Shown: positions 39,400-47,623 of the stretch, in pieces | Position numbering within the stretch: position 1 is the stretch's first letter | Layout: each line of letters starts with the position of its first letter | Source: Prochlorococcus marinus str. MIT 9314 | GTDB taxonomy: Bacteria; Cyanobacteriota; Cyanobacteriia; PCC-6307; Cyanobiaceae | Assembly: GCF_000760035.1 (NCBI RefSeq) | Contig: NZ_JNAO01000008.1 | Span: 157,825 to 221,824, forward strand | Reading direction: 5' to 3' | Length of the DNA stretch: 64,000 bases | Translations under genes and position numbers: made by a program | Notes under the pieces: generated by a model | The model's input: the letters and a program-made list of their open reading frames with translations, nothing else | Told to the model about the DNA's origin: nothing | Database searches by the model: none

Positions 39400-39417
39400 T
39401 GTATAAGTTCTTATACA
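39400..39417. promoter_or_regulatory. Palindromic divergent promoter element, psbN/psbH
   Basis: TGTATAAG-TT-CTTATACA is a perfect 8-base inverted repeat with a two-base centre. Each arm contains TATACA on its own outgoing strand, so each can serve as a -10 hexamer. Predicted starts would give leaders of roughly 20-30 bases for psbN (minus) and psbH (plus). That the same palindrome drives both genes is an inference. Confidence 0.5.
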
Positions 39418-39451
39418 ATAGCGAAATAATATCCGATTTTGTGAATTTAAC

Positions 39452-39652
39452 ATGGGTCAAAAAACAGCATTAGGAAGTCTTTTAAAAGCAATTGGCAATT
39501 CAGGTCAAGGGAAAGTAGTACCTGGTTGGGGAGCAGTTCCCGTAATGACAGTAATTGGTCTACTACTCTTGGTTTTCTTAGTTATTCTTCTACAAATTTA
39601 TAACCAATCCCTTCTACTACAGGGTTTCTCAGTAGATTGGAACGGAAACTAA
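39452..39652 (+). CDS. psbH: Photosystem II protein PsbH
   Basis: A 66-residue single-span subunit next to CP47. The sequence has the stromal head [20 protein letters not shown], the conserved [15 protein letters not shown], a hydrophobic helix, and the tail [13 protein letters not shown]. The threonine-phosphorylation region of plants is absent, as in cyanobacteria. The start is ATG at 39452. It is followed by 138 bases with no recognisable gene before pth. Confidence 0.97.
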
Positions 39653-39790
39653 ATTTTTTAGATTTTCTCAAAAAGTTATTTGGTTGATGTGAAAATTGCC
39701 AAACAATCTTTTTTAATTTTTGTTTGTATTAATTAGTTATAGTTTGTATATATTCATAATTCTCAAAAAAAAGAGATTTAGAAATAAACA

Positions 39791-40393
39791 ATGAAAGAAA
39801 TATTTTTAATTGGATTAGGAAATCCTGGTAAAAAATACTCAAAAAGCAGACATAACATAGGTTTTTTACTGCTTCAACATCTCTCGAAAAAATATAATTC
39901 AAATTTTTTACTAAAAGATAAGCTTAAAAGTTCCTGTTCAGAATTTCGAATCAATGATTCTACTTTCAGATTATTCTTACCAAATACGTTTATGAATAAC
40001 AGTGGTGATGCTGTCCGAGCTATAGTTGATTGGTACAAAATCAATTTAGATCAGATTTTCATAATAGTCGATGATAAAGATCTTCCCCTAGGAAAAATAA
40101 GATTTAGAAGAAAAGGAAGCTCAGGGGGACATAACGGGCTTAAAAGCATTATTGAACAATTGCAGACACAAAATTTTAGGAGAATAAGAATTGGTATTGG
40201 GCCACCTCCCTTAATAGAAGGAAAAAATAATTTCAATACCATTTCACATGTATTAGGAGATATCTCTATCGAAGAAAAATCAATATTAGATAAAGTGTAC
40301 AAGAGAGTAATCGAATCTCTTGAACAACTAAATACTAAAAAAGAAGAACATATAATTAACGAATTAAATTCTTTTGACAAAAACCAACCTTAA
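39791..40393 (+). CDS. pth: Peptidyl-tRNA hydrolase
   Basis: Pth frees tRNA from peptides that dropped off the ribosome. The 200-residue product has the family start LIGLGNPGKKYSKSRHNIGF with the catalytic histidine, the conserved PNTFMNNSGDAV, IIVDDKDLPLGKIRFRRKGSSGGHNG, and FRRIRIGIGPP. The start is ATG at 39791. A DUF3146 gene follows after three bases. Confidence 0.96.
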   Translation: MKEIFLIGLGNPGKKYSKSRHNIGFLLLQHLSKKYNSNFLLKDKLKSSCSEFRINDSTFRLFLPNTFMNNSGDAVRAIVDWYKINLDQIFIIVDDKDLPLGKIRFRRKGSSGGHNGLKSIIEQLQTQNFRRIRIGIGPPPLIEGKNNFNTISHVLGDISIEEKSILDKVYKRVIESLEQLNTKKEEHIINELNSFDKNQP

Positions 40394-40396
40394 GAA

Positions 40397-40654
40397 ATGC
40401 GTTCAAAACCTGAAACTATTGCAAATGTAAGTGTTAAGGAATATTGCTTCTCAAAAAAGCAAATTCAGGGGGTTGTGGAAGCTAGTCAATTTAAATGGAC
40501 TTTTACATACTCCTTTAATAAAGGTCTTTTAAAGGTCAATCCTCCTTTAGGAAGAGCATTAATTGAGAATGCCTTATTGAAATTTTTACTGAAAAAAGAT
40601 TATGAACTAGAAACAGGGAATGAGTATAAGTTCACTATTTCAGCCAAGTTTTAA
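40397..40654 (+). CDS. DUF3146-type conserved cyanobacterial protein
   Basis: An 85-residue soluble protein. The pattern IQGVVEASQFKWTFTYSF then LKVNPPLGRALIENALLKFLL and a C-terminal strand (YKFTISAKF) agrees with the small cyanobacterial family DUF3146, of unknown function. It starts with ATG three bases after pth, so it is almost certainly in the same transcript. The end overlaps the opposite-strand RNase H-fold gene by 20 bases. Confidence 0.75.
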   Translation: MRSKPETIANVSVKEYCFSKKQIQGVVEASQFKWTFTYSFNKGLLKVNPPLGRALIENALLKFLLKKDYELETGNEYKFTISAKF

Positions 40655-41072
40655 AATCTACATTTTGATTTAAAGTAAACTTCATTTTGCAATAATCCTC
40701 TAAAATTATCAAAGCTGATATCGCATCAAGGTTTTTATTAAGGATAAAAACCTCTCTTGGAATTAAAAACCTGAGACCACTGATAGGAAACAGTTCGAAA
40801 TATCTTGCTTTAGCCCTGTAGGTAGTATTCTTTTCTTCAAAAGTTATTATTTCTTTTTTAAAAAAATCTAGTTTTTCTCTGATCTCTCTATTGGTTGTCC
40901 CATTTCCAATAATAATTTGTGATATGTCCTCAGCGGTAATTAAATTTCTGACATAATTACCAAGTAATTCACTTTTAAGAATTATCGCTTTGTAAACTTT
41001 TTTTTCACTTATTTCTGCTAACACTAAGCCACATTTACTTTTTCCGGGATCAATAGTTATTACTCTAGACAT
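40635..41072 (-). CDS. RNase H-fold (YqgF/RuvC-like) conserved protein
   Basis: A 145-residue protein with the first strand and acidic residue of the RuvC/YqgF fold: VITIDPGKSKCGLVLAE. IIIGNGTTNREI matches the next conserved strand and loop, and LDAISALIILEDY is a candidate for the last acidic position. ENTTYRAKARYFEL is a further conserved segment. It could be a diverged Holliday-junction-resolvase-like or pre-rRNA nuclease; a standard YqgF is probably elsewhere. It is on the same strand as the DUF3084 gene and its start ATG is directly adjacent to that gene's stop. Confidence 0.65.
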   Translation of the reverse strand: MSRVITIDPGKSKCGLVLAEISEKKVYKAIILKSELLGNYVRNLITAEDISQIIIGNGTTNREIREKLDFFKKEIITFEEKNTTYRAKARYFELFPISGLRFLIPREVFILNKNLDAISALIILEDYCKMKFTLNQNVDFKTWLK

Positions 41073-42038
41073 TTAAGCTGCAATCTTTAAAATATTAATT
41101 TCAACAACTATAGGTTCTACAGTTTTACTATCTCTTAAAGATACTACTTCCAACTTAAATTTGATATTTTGATTTTCTTTAAGAAAGTCTCTAATTTTTT
41201 TTACAAAATTTCCACTTGTATTAATTTCACTAACTTGTGATCCTTTTGACTTAATTTCATCTCTTGTTTCTCTAAGCAATGATTTAATTTTTAGATTTAT
41301 TGATTTACTATTTAAATCACTTTCTCCCAGAATAGAACTTGTAATAACATCACCTTTTTTGACTATAAATTTATTCTCTAATAAATCTGGAGATACAAAA
41401 ACATAATTATCTCCTTTTAAAACATTTGTTGCTGATTTAATTAGTAAAACCCAGTTACCACCGCTAGCAGCTATGGTCTCAATTTTTGTAATATCACTGG
41501 GTCTCCACAAAAGAATATTTGTTGCTTGTTTATTATTTGGGATAACAATTTTCCTAACAAATTTATCAGCTTCATTAAAGATTTTTGTTAAGTCAAGTTT
41601 TATATTTGAGCTGGAATCAACCTCAGCAATAAATAAAGTTTGTCCTCTTTTAATAACGACATTTCCTCTCCTAAATTCTTTAATATTATTTTTTAATTGA
41701 TTTAACTCCTTTTCTTTTTGAATAATTTTACCTTCAAGTTCCTTTCGTTCTTCCTGTAAAGGGATTAAAGCCTTTTTACTTTCATCTAAAGTTTTTTGCA
41801 AAAAAGGAATATCAACAAAAAGCCTTTGTCTAAATTCTTCACTTACTAAAATCAATAGCCCTATCGATATTGAACTAATAAATCCACCAGTAATAATAGT
41901 TATTATAGTTGCTGTTTTTTTCGGTCTTAATTTTAAGATACTAAATCTTGCTTTACCAATCCTTGTTCCAAGAATATCCCCAAATGGTGCAATTAACCCC
42001 CCGAGTAATATTAAAAAAACAATTAAAATCCAAGCCAC
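41073..42038 (-). CDS. DUF3084 membrane protein
   Basis: A 321-residue cyanobacterial protein. Two hydrophobic helices lie near the start (about 1-20 and 45-68, MAWILIVFLILLGGLIAPFG and ATIITIITGGFISSISIGLL). A coiled-coil region follows (about 85-125, rich in E, K and L) and then a soluble domain with repeated beta strands. KARFSILKLRPKKTAT between the helices is a conserved DUF3084 feature. No function is established. The start is GTG at 42038, 39 bases after the ntcA stop on the same strand. Confidence 0.8.
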   Translation of the reverse strand: MAWILIVFLILLGGLIAPFGDILGTRIGKARFSILKLRPKKTATIITIITGGFISSISIGLLILVSEEFRQRLFVDIPFLQKTLDESKKALIPLQEERKELEGKIIQKEKELNQLKNNIKEFRRGNVVIKRGQTLFIAEVDSSSNIKLDLTKIFNEADKFVRKIVIPNNKQATNILLWRPSDITKIETIAASGGNWVLLIKSATNVLKGDNYVFVSPDLLENKFIVKKGDVITSSILGESDLNSKSINLKIKSLLRETRDEIKSKGSQVSEINTSGNFVKKIRDFLKENQNIKFKLEVVSLRDSKTVEPIVVEINILKIAA

Positions 42039-42077
42039 ACTTTTGCATATACTCAGTACATCATAATTTATGATGAA

Positions 42078-42812
42078 TCAATTAAATCTTTTTGCAAGAG
42101 CAATTGGATCAAACACTGTGATCTTTTTTCTCTCAATATTAAGAAGCCCTGAATCCTTTAAATCTCCCAATAATCTTGTAATGGTTACTCTTGTAGAACC
42201 AATAGCTTCAGCAATTGCCTGATGTGAAAGTCTTAAATCTATCGTAATACCTTTTTCACCTGCAACTCCAAAGTCTCTACAAAGGACCATTAAAAAACTT
42301 ACTAAACGAGAAGACATATCTCTATGTGTAAGAGTTTCTATCATTGTTTCAGTTTGCAGGATTCTACTTGAAAGACCCTGTAAAAGTAATAGTCCTACTG
42401 ATGCATCTTCCTCTATAGCTCTTAAAACAGAATTTGCAGGTGCTGTTATCATTTCAACTCTTGTGAATGCTATGGCATGGTAAAAACGATCGGATCTATG
42501 GCCTGTAAGAAGAGATAAAACACCGAAGAGACTATTTTCTCTTAAAAGAGCAACAGTTATTTCTTCACCTGACTCATAAACTCTTGACAATCTTACTGCT
42601 CCTCTTCTTATAAGATAAACTCTTTCAGCAGGGTCACCAGGGAAGAATATTGTTTTAGATCTCTCAACCATTTCTGTGCTTGCACCATCAAGACCTTTAA
42701 TAACTTCCATTAAAGTTCTATTGATTGGAAAACGTTCTCCAACAGCGTTAATTTTACTTTGTCCGGATTGTTGCGAACTAAAGCGGTTGAATCCTCGTGA
42801 AGCAGGTATCAT
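42078..42812 (-). CDS. ntcA: Global nitrogen regulator NtcA
   Basis: NtcA is the CRP-family activator that turns on nitrogen-assimilation genes when 2-oxoglutarate is high. The 244-residue product has the cyclic-nucleotide-like effector domain (about 55-150, with [21 protein letters not shown] and [16 protein letters not shown]), the dimer helix, and a C-terminal winged helix-turn-helix near 190-215 ([20 protein letters not shown]), the near-invariant NtcA recognition helix. The first 25 residues are longer than in freshwater forms, as usual in marine picocyanobacteria. It is preceded by its own NtcA-type promoter and followed by DUF3084. The start is ATG at 42812. Confidence 0.98.
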   Translation of the reverse strand: MIPASRGFNRFSSQQSGQSKINAVGERFPINRTLMEVIKGLDGASTEMVERSKTIFFPGDPAERVYLIRRGAVRLSRVYESGEEITVALLRENSLFGVLSLLTGHRSDRFYHAIAFTRVEMITAPANSVLRAIEEDASVGLLLLQGLSSRILQTETMIETLTHRDMSSRLVSFLMVLCRDFGVAGEKGITIDLRLSHQAIAEAIGSTRVTITRLLGDLKDSGLLNIERKKITVFDPIALAKRFN

Positions 42813-42832
42813 AAATATCTTTACTATTAAAA

Positions 42833-42874
42833 AATTTAAGGAGACACCCTAAAATATCTTGTATCAACTGTAAC
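42833..42874 (-). promoter_or_regulatory. NtcA-type promoter of ntcA (autoregulation)
   Basis: On the minus strand GTTACAGTTGATAC (42874-42861) differs from the NtcA consensus GTA-N8-TAC by one base. It is followed after 22 bases by TAAATT (42838-42833), matching the -10 pattern TA-N3-T. The -10 hexamer is identical to the one in front of amt1. This supports positive autoregulation of ntcA, which is known in other cyanobacteria. The predicted leader is very short, about 14 bases. Confidence 0.75.
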
Positions 42875-42971
42875 AATTTTCAATTCTTATCAAAATATGA
42901 GCAAGCTTTTTTCAGTTATTTTCAAGTTGCTTAAACCTTTTTTAAGTTAAATTACACTATATGCAGCGTTA

Positions 42972-43008
42972 TTAGATTCTAATTATACTGCATGTAGAAA
43001 GAATCTAA
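42972..43008. promoter_or_regulatory. Inverted repeat around the -10 of the CobA/BtuR-like operon
   Basis: Arms TTAGATTCT (42972-42980) and AGAATCTAA (43000-43008) form a perfect 9-base inverted repeat. Between them is TATACT (42984-42989), a good -10 hexamer. A second, partly nested repeat is ATGCAG (42961-42966) with CTGCAT (42988-42993). The right arm ends three bases before the ATG at 43012. This layout suits an operator or an RNA hairpin at the start codon. Confidence 0.45.
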
Positions 43009-43011
43009 ATA

Positions 43012-43593
43012 ATGGTAATTAGTTCATCCCATATCTATTCCAAAGGTAACCTTGATGCTGTAAAAACAAATACTTCTAACAGAATTAACCTAAAGAAATT
43101 TCCACAAAACGGACAAATTCAAATCTATCAATCTTCATATAGAGGGAGCTACACATCTATCATTAGAGACTCTCTAAGAAATGCTGCTCTCGGTAGGAAA
43201 GTTCTACTAATACAATTCATGAAAGGTGGTGTCAACCAAGGAGTTGATCATGCAGAAAAGCTATGCGGTAATTTAACCTGGGTAAGATCATCACATTCCT
43301 TTGATCAATATAATTCTGAAGTAATTGAAAATAATAAAACTTTAAAAAAATCTATTTATGAATCTACCATTGAATTATGGAATTTTTGTAAAAGAGAACT
43401 ACAGTCTGGTGAGAATGACCAAATAATACTTGATGAAATTTTTTTAGCTATTGACATGAAAATTATCGATAAAGATGATTTGATTTCAACACTTGAAAAC
43501 CGATTTATTTCAGGAGATGTAATCCTTACTGGTACAGATATACCTAAAGATTTCTTATTAATGGCTAACCAAATTACCGAACTTCGCTCATAA
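43012..43593 (+). CDS. CobA/CobO/BtuR-like protein with degenerate P-loop
   Basis: A 193-residue protein that aligns with corrinoid adenosyltransferases of the CobA/BtuR family: GRKVLLIQFMKGGVNQG follows the P-loop position, IILDEIFLAIDMKII (D141, E142) corresponds to the Walker B region, and VILTGTDIPKDFLLMANQITELR to the C-terminal core. The Walker A, normally GNGKGKTT, is replaced by SSYRGSYT at 41-48, so the ATP-binding lysine is missing. The C-terminal tail after ELR is also lost. Adenosylation activity is doubtful. It is the first gene of a tight run with dcd (four-base gap) and thyX. The start is ATG at 43012. Confidence 0.75.
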   Translation: MVISSSHIYSKGNLDAVKTNTSNRINLKKFPQNGQIQIYQSSYRGSYTSIIRDSLRNAALGRKVLLIQFMKGGVNQGVDHAEKLCGNLTWVRSSHSFDQYNSEVIENNKTLKKSIYESTIELWNFCKRELQSGENDQIILDEIFLAIDMKIIDKDDLISTLENRFISGDVILTGTDIPKDFLLMANQITELRS

Positions 43594-43597
43594 AACA

Positions 43598-44191
43598 ATG
43601 CTAAAAAATGATCTCTGGATAAATCAAAAAGCTTCGGAAGGTATGATTAAACCCTTTCAATCAAATTTGGTGCGACATCTTGAGCCTGACAATAAACAAC
43701 GACCAGTGTTGAGTTACGGATGTTCATCTTATGGCTATGATTTAAGACTTTCATCTAAAGAATTCCTAATTTTCAGACATATCCCTGGGACTGTGATGAA
43801 CCCCAAAAAGTTTAATCCAAATAATTTAGAGAAAACTGTTCTTCACCATGATAAGGATGGAGACTTTTTTATTCTTCCTGCTCACTCCTATGGTTTAGGA
43901 GTTGCTTTAGAAAAGATGAAAGTGCCAGAAAATATTACTGTAATCTGTATAGGCAAAAGTACTTATGCACGACTTGGGATTATTGTTAATACAACGCCGG
44001 CAGAGGCAGGGTGGGAAGGTCATCTAACTTTAGAGTTTAGTAATAGTTCAGGTGCAGATTGCAGGATTTACGCTGAAGAGGGTATTTGCCAACTACTCTT
44101 TTTTGAAGGTGATCCATGTTCTACAACCTATGAAGATAGAAGAGGCAAATATCAAAACCAACCAGAAAAAGTAACTCTTGCAAAGATCTAA
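43598..44191 (+). CDS. dcd: dCTP deaminase
   Basis: Dcd converts dCTP to dUTP on the way to dTMP. The 197-residue trimeric-type enzyme has YGCSSYGYDLRLSSKEF, the conserved GKSTYARLGIIVNTTPAEAGWEG with the catalytic glutamate, and the C-terminal CQLLFFEGDPC. The length is normal for the cyanobacterial form. It sits between the CobA/BtuR-like gene and thyX, one base before the thyX ATG, which links it directly with thymidylate synthesis. Confidence 0.94.
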   Translation: MLKNDLWINQKASEGMIKPFQSNLVRHLEPDNKQRPVLSYGCSSYGYDLRLSSKEFLIFRHIPGTVMNPKKFNPNNLEKTVLHHDKDGDFFILPAHSYGLGVALEKMKVPENITVICIGKSTYARLGIIVNTTPAEAGWEGHLTLEFSNSSGADCRIYAEEGICQLLFFEGDPCSTTYEDRRGKYQNQPEKVTLAKI

Positions 44192-44192
44192 A

Positions 44193-44825
44193 ATGAGTAA
44201 AGTTGAACTAATTTCGCTAACTCCTGATGCAGAAAAAACAATGGCTTACATTGCAAGAGTCAGTAATCCAAAAAATCAGGAAAATGAAGACTATTCGAAA
44301 TTATTGAGTTATTGCATTAAAAATGAACATTGGAGTGTTTTTGAACAATCATTTATGACCTTACAAATAGAAACTAACAGAGGAATCGCTGCGCAAATTT
44401 TAAGACATAGATCATTTACTTTCCAAGAATTTTCACAGAGATATGCTGATAGTTCTCAATTGGGTAATATTCCCTTACCAGAGTTGAGGCGTCAAGATTT
44501 TAAAAATAGACAAAATTCAATTCCTGACCTTCCTGATGAGTTAAAAAAAAGATTCAATGAAAAAATTGGTTTACATTTTCAGGCTGCTTCAGAATTATAT
44601 GAAGATTTACTTGCTGAAGGCGTTGCCAAAGAATGTGCGAGATTTGTTTTACCATTAGCAACTCCGACAAGAATCTATATGTCTGGATCATGCAGATCGT
44701 GGATCCATTACATTCATTTAAGATCAGCTCACGGCACCCAAAAAGAACACAAGTCTATAGCCCAAAATTGCAAGTCTATTTTTAAACAAAGTTTTCCCAT
44801 CGTATCAAAATCTTTAGAATGGTAA
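44193..44825 (+). CDS. thyX: Flavin-dependent thymidylate synthase
   Basis: ThyX makes dTMP from dUMP using FAD, NADPH and methylene-tetrahydrofolate. The 210-residue product carries the ThyX motif R-H-R-x7-S: RHR at 71-73 and S81 in RHRSFTFQEFSQRYAD. GSCRSWIHYIHLRSAHGTQKEH near the C-terminus contains the further conserved histidine and arginines. The ATG at 44193 is preferred over an open TTG five codons upstream because it follows the dcd stop by one base and matches the family start. Confidence 0.95.
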   Translation: MSKVELISLTPDAEKTMAYIARVSNPKNQENEDYSKLLSYCIKNEHWSVFEQSFMTLQIETNRGIAAQILRHRSFTFQEFSQRYADSSQLGNIPLPELRRQDFKNRQNSIPDLPDELKKRFNEKIGLHFQAASELYEDLLAEGVAKECARFVLPLATPTRIYMSGSCRSWIHYIHLRSAHGTQKEHKSIAQNCKSIFKQSFPIVSKSLEW

Positions 44826-44828
44826 AAA

Positions 44829-45374
44829 TCATCCATGACTTCGAGGACTAACTTCATTATTTTTATTTTCTTTCATTTTTGAAAATTCATCATTAATAAT
44901 TTCCTCATATGGTTTCTCTTCTTTTTTTAAATTATTAATGGATTCTCTTATTTTTATTTCATCTTGTTTACCAATAAAAGTAGATATTAGATTACCCTTT
45001 TTATCAAAAAGATTAACTTGAGGAATCCCGTTGACAGCAAACTTTTGGATATAGTTACCCCATTTTTGATTATCAACATTTAAAAAAACAAAATTAATAT
45101 CTTTTTCGTATTCATCTTTAAAAGCAGAAACTTGTGGAGCCATTTCTTTACAAACTTCACACCACTCAGCGTAAAATTCTAGAAATGTAGGCTTATTATT
45201 TGTTAAAGCTATTTCGGGGTCAACGGATAATTCTCCAAAACTCTTTAGAAGATAAGTTGATTTAAACAAGAAATTTCTAAATAAAAACAGTGAAATGACA
45301 ACAATAGATATACTTAAAATAAGTATTGTTTTTAGATTGGCCTTTAAAATTTGCTCTCGACTTTCAGATTGCAC
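44829..45374 (-). CDS. Membrane-anchored thioredoxin-like protein (TxlA/HCF164 type)
   Basis: A 181-residue protein with one N-terminal membrane helix (about 16-36) and a thioredoxin domain. The active site is WCEVC (C72, C75) in FLEFYAEWCEVCKEMAP, with the cis-proline segment GIPQVNLF. This matches TxlA of cyanobacteria and HCF164 of chloroplasts, which pass reducing power across the thylakoid for cytochrome b6f assembly. The acidic tail is variable. The start is GTG at 45374. It ends three bases after the convergent thyX stop. Confidence 0.88.
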   Translation of the reverse strand: MQSESREQILKANLKTILILSISIVVISLFLFRNFLFKSTYLLKSFGELSVDPEIALTNNKPTFLEFYAEWCEVCKEMAPQVSAFKDEYEKDINFVFLNVDNQKWGNYIQKFAVNGIPQVNLFDKKGNLISTFIGKQDEIKIRESINNLKKEEKPYEEIINDEFSKMKENKNNEVSPRSHG

Positions 45375-45511
45375 TATTCAGAAATCACTAACTAAAAACA
45401 TCTTAAATAAGTTAAACAAATAAAGAGAATTTAAATCTATAAGCTTTTAATCAACTGATAAGATAATAACTAAATAATTGTCAAAATTTCTTTAATTCCT
45501 GAAATCTAATT

Positions 45512-46864
45512 ATGCAATCAATCTTTGGAACTGATGGAATAAGAGGAAGATTTAATGAAGAGATAACCTATTCACTAGCCTACAAAGTAGGATATGCTCT
45601 AGGTTCGAGCTTAGAGAATAAAAATCCAATAATAATAGGAAGAGATACAAGAATTAGTGGAGATATTCTGCTTCAAGCAATAACTCAAGGTATAAACGAT
45701 AGTGGTAAAAAATTTATAAATCTTGGAATCTGCCCTACCCCAGCCATACCTTTTTTAATAAAACAAGAGAACCTAAGTAGTGGGATTATGATATCTGCAA
45801 GTCATAATCCGCCTGAATATAATGGCATAAAAATTTTTGATCATAATGGTCAAAAAATTACTGAATATTTTGAAAATAAAATTCAAAAATTAATTGAAGA
45901 TTCAAATCTCAATATCTCAGTTCCTAGAAAAGTGATACCCCAAAATACAAATAATGATCTTATCGATATTTATATCAAAAGCCTAATCCAAACAATGGGT
46001 GGAGAAAATCTAAGCGGTTTGAAAATAATATTAGACACATGCTATGGATCAGCCGCAACATGCGCAAAAAAAATTTTTCAATCTCTTGGTGCTGATGTAA
46101 GAGTTATCAATAACTCTAAAAATGGTTTGAAAATTAATATGAATTGTGGTTCTACTAACCTCGAACCATTAAAAAAAGCATTGAAAGAAAGTCCTGCAGA
46201 TATGGGTTTTAGCTTCGATGGAGATGCCGATAGAGTAATTGGCATAGATTCAAAAGGCAATATTTTAGATGGAGATCACATGCTTTTTCTTTGGGGTAGA
46301 GAACTTATGGAACAAAAAATTCTCACTAATAACTTACTAATATCAACGCAAATGGCAAACTTAGGTTTTGAAAACGCTTGGAAGAAAATTGGTGGAGTTT
46401 TATTTAGAACTAATGTAGGAGATAAACATGTGCATGACGCAATTAAGGAAAAAGGAGCAGTTTTAGGAGGTGAGCAGTCAGGTCATATACTTTCAAAAAT
46501 TAATAACTTTTCTGGAGATGGGATATTGACTGCACTTCAAATTTCTAAATTTTGTAAAAAGAAAAATATTAATTTGAATGACTGGCTTAAAAGTAGTTTC
46601 GAACCTTATCCTCAAAAACTAACCAACATCAAACTAGATTTTAATATTAATAAATTAAATCCAAAAACCAAAATCTTGATTGATCAAACAACAGCGTTTT
46701 TTCAGGAAATTTATTCGGATAATTGTAGAGTTTATATAAGGCCTAGTGGCACAGAACCCGTTATGAGAGTACTAGTTGAGGCCAAAAATCCTAAGAAAGT
46801 TGACTCTTTATCAAGCGAAATAACAAACAAACTCTTTTTAGAAATTAATAAAATAACAAATTAA
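45512..46864 (+). CDS. glmM: Phosphoglucosamine mutase
   Basis: GlmM converts glucosamine-6-P to glucosamine-1-P on the path to UDP-GlcNAc for peptidoglycan and lipopolysaccharide. The 450-residue product shows [11 protein letters not shown] at the start, the phosphoserine S97 in [12 protein letters not shown], the metal loop [10 protein letters not shown], the GGEQSGH sugar loop and [12 protein letters not shown]. The GGEQSGH loop separates GlmM from the phosphohexomutase at 12.6 kb, which has GGEESGG. The start is ATG at 45512. Confidence 0.96.
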   Translation: MQSIFGTDGIRGRFNEEITYSLAYKVGYALGSSLENKNPIIIGRDTRISGDILLQAITQGINDSGKKFINLGICPTPAIPFLIKQENLSSGIMISASHNPPEYNGIKIFDHNGQKITEYFENKIQKLIEDSNLNISVPRKVIPQNTNNDLIDIYIKSLIQTMGGENLSGLKIILDTCYGSAATCAKKIFQSLGADVRVINNSKNGLKINMNCGSTNLEPLKKALKESPADMGFSFDGDADRVIGIDSKGNILDGDHMLFLWGRELMEQKILTNNLLISTQMANLGFENAWKKIGGVLFRTNVGDKHVHDAIKEKGAVLGGEQSGHILSKINNFSGDGILTALQISKFCKKKNINLNDWLKSSFEPYPQKLTNIKLDFNINKLNPKTKILIDQTTAFFQEIYSDNCRVYIRPSGTEPVMRVLVEAKNPKKVDSLSSEITNKLFLEINKITN

Positions 46865-46871
46865 TATTGAA

Positions 46872-47501
46872 TTAAATTTTTATATAAATCTTTTCAAAAA
46901 TATCAAGTTGATTAACAATCACATATTTTTCGCGGTTAGTTTTTAATTTATTTGGATTAAAACTTTCGGAATAATTAATATCTTTTTTGTCTATTGTTTT
47001 AAAACAAAAATTACTTGATATGGTGTAATCCATATAATCGAATAAATCCTTTACATCCGTTTTTATAAAAATCAAGGTCCCTTTTTGCAATGAATTTGAA
47101 AGATTGTTAATAAATTCTGGCTGAATTACACGCCTTTTATAATGTCTCTTTTTAAACCATGGATCAGGAAAATTAAAAGAAAGACTTTTTAGATTTTTGA
47201 TAATAAATTCACTTTGAACATCATTCAAAATATTATTAGCATTACCAAATAGAAAATATAGATTTTTGATTTCTCGTTCAATCACTTTTAATTTAGCACT
47301 TTTGACTAATTTCTCACGGATTTCAATTCCTAAATAATTCCAGCTGGTATTAACTAAAGCTAAATCAAATAGAAACTCCCCAGCAGCACAACCTATATCC
47401 AAATGAAGATTCGATTTAGAATCACAAAACATTTCGCTCAAAGAAGGTAATCTCTCAATTTGATTGAAATTACTACTAAGGGGGTTAACATGCTGTCTCA
47501 T
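46872..47501 (-). CDS. trmB: tRNA (guanine-N7-)-methyltransferase
   Basis: TrmB forms m7G46 in tRNAs. The 209-residue product has the SAM-binding motif [20 protein letters not shown], the [22 protein letters not shown] segment with the conserved D-P-W and K-x-R-H, and [13 protein letters not shown]. All are hallmarks of the family. The start is ATG at 47501. It converges with glmM with a seven-base gap and is divergent from the DUF3177 gene. Confidence 0.95.
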   Translation of the reverse strand: MRQHVNPLSSNFNQIERLPSLSEMFCDSKSNLHLDIGCAAGEFLFDLALVNTSWNYLGIEIREKLVKSAKLKVIEREIKNLYFLFGNANNILNDVQSEFIIKNLKSLSFNFPDPWFKKRHYKRRVIQPEFINNLSNSLQKGTLIFIKTDVKDLFDYMDYTISSNFCFKTIDKKDINYSESFNPNKLKTNREKYVIVNQLDIFEKIYIKI

Positions 47502-47623
47502 ACAATTATCAACATATTCCTAAGTAATAATATAAGGATGCATAATATTCATAACTATGACAATAGTAAGTTCAAAAGTAATAGTTTGATGTTTAATTAT
47601 TATGTGTTTAAAAAGAAAAAGTT

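Noticed and set aside
39653..39790. A possible short gene between psbH and pth
   Set aside because: Only frames of about 15 codons exist with no conserved pattern; the stretch looks like a plain promoter and trailer region.
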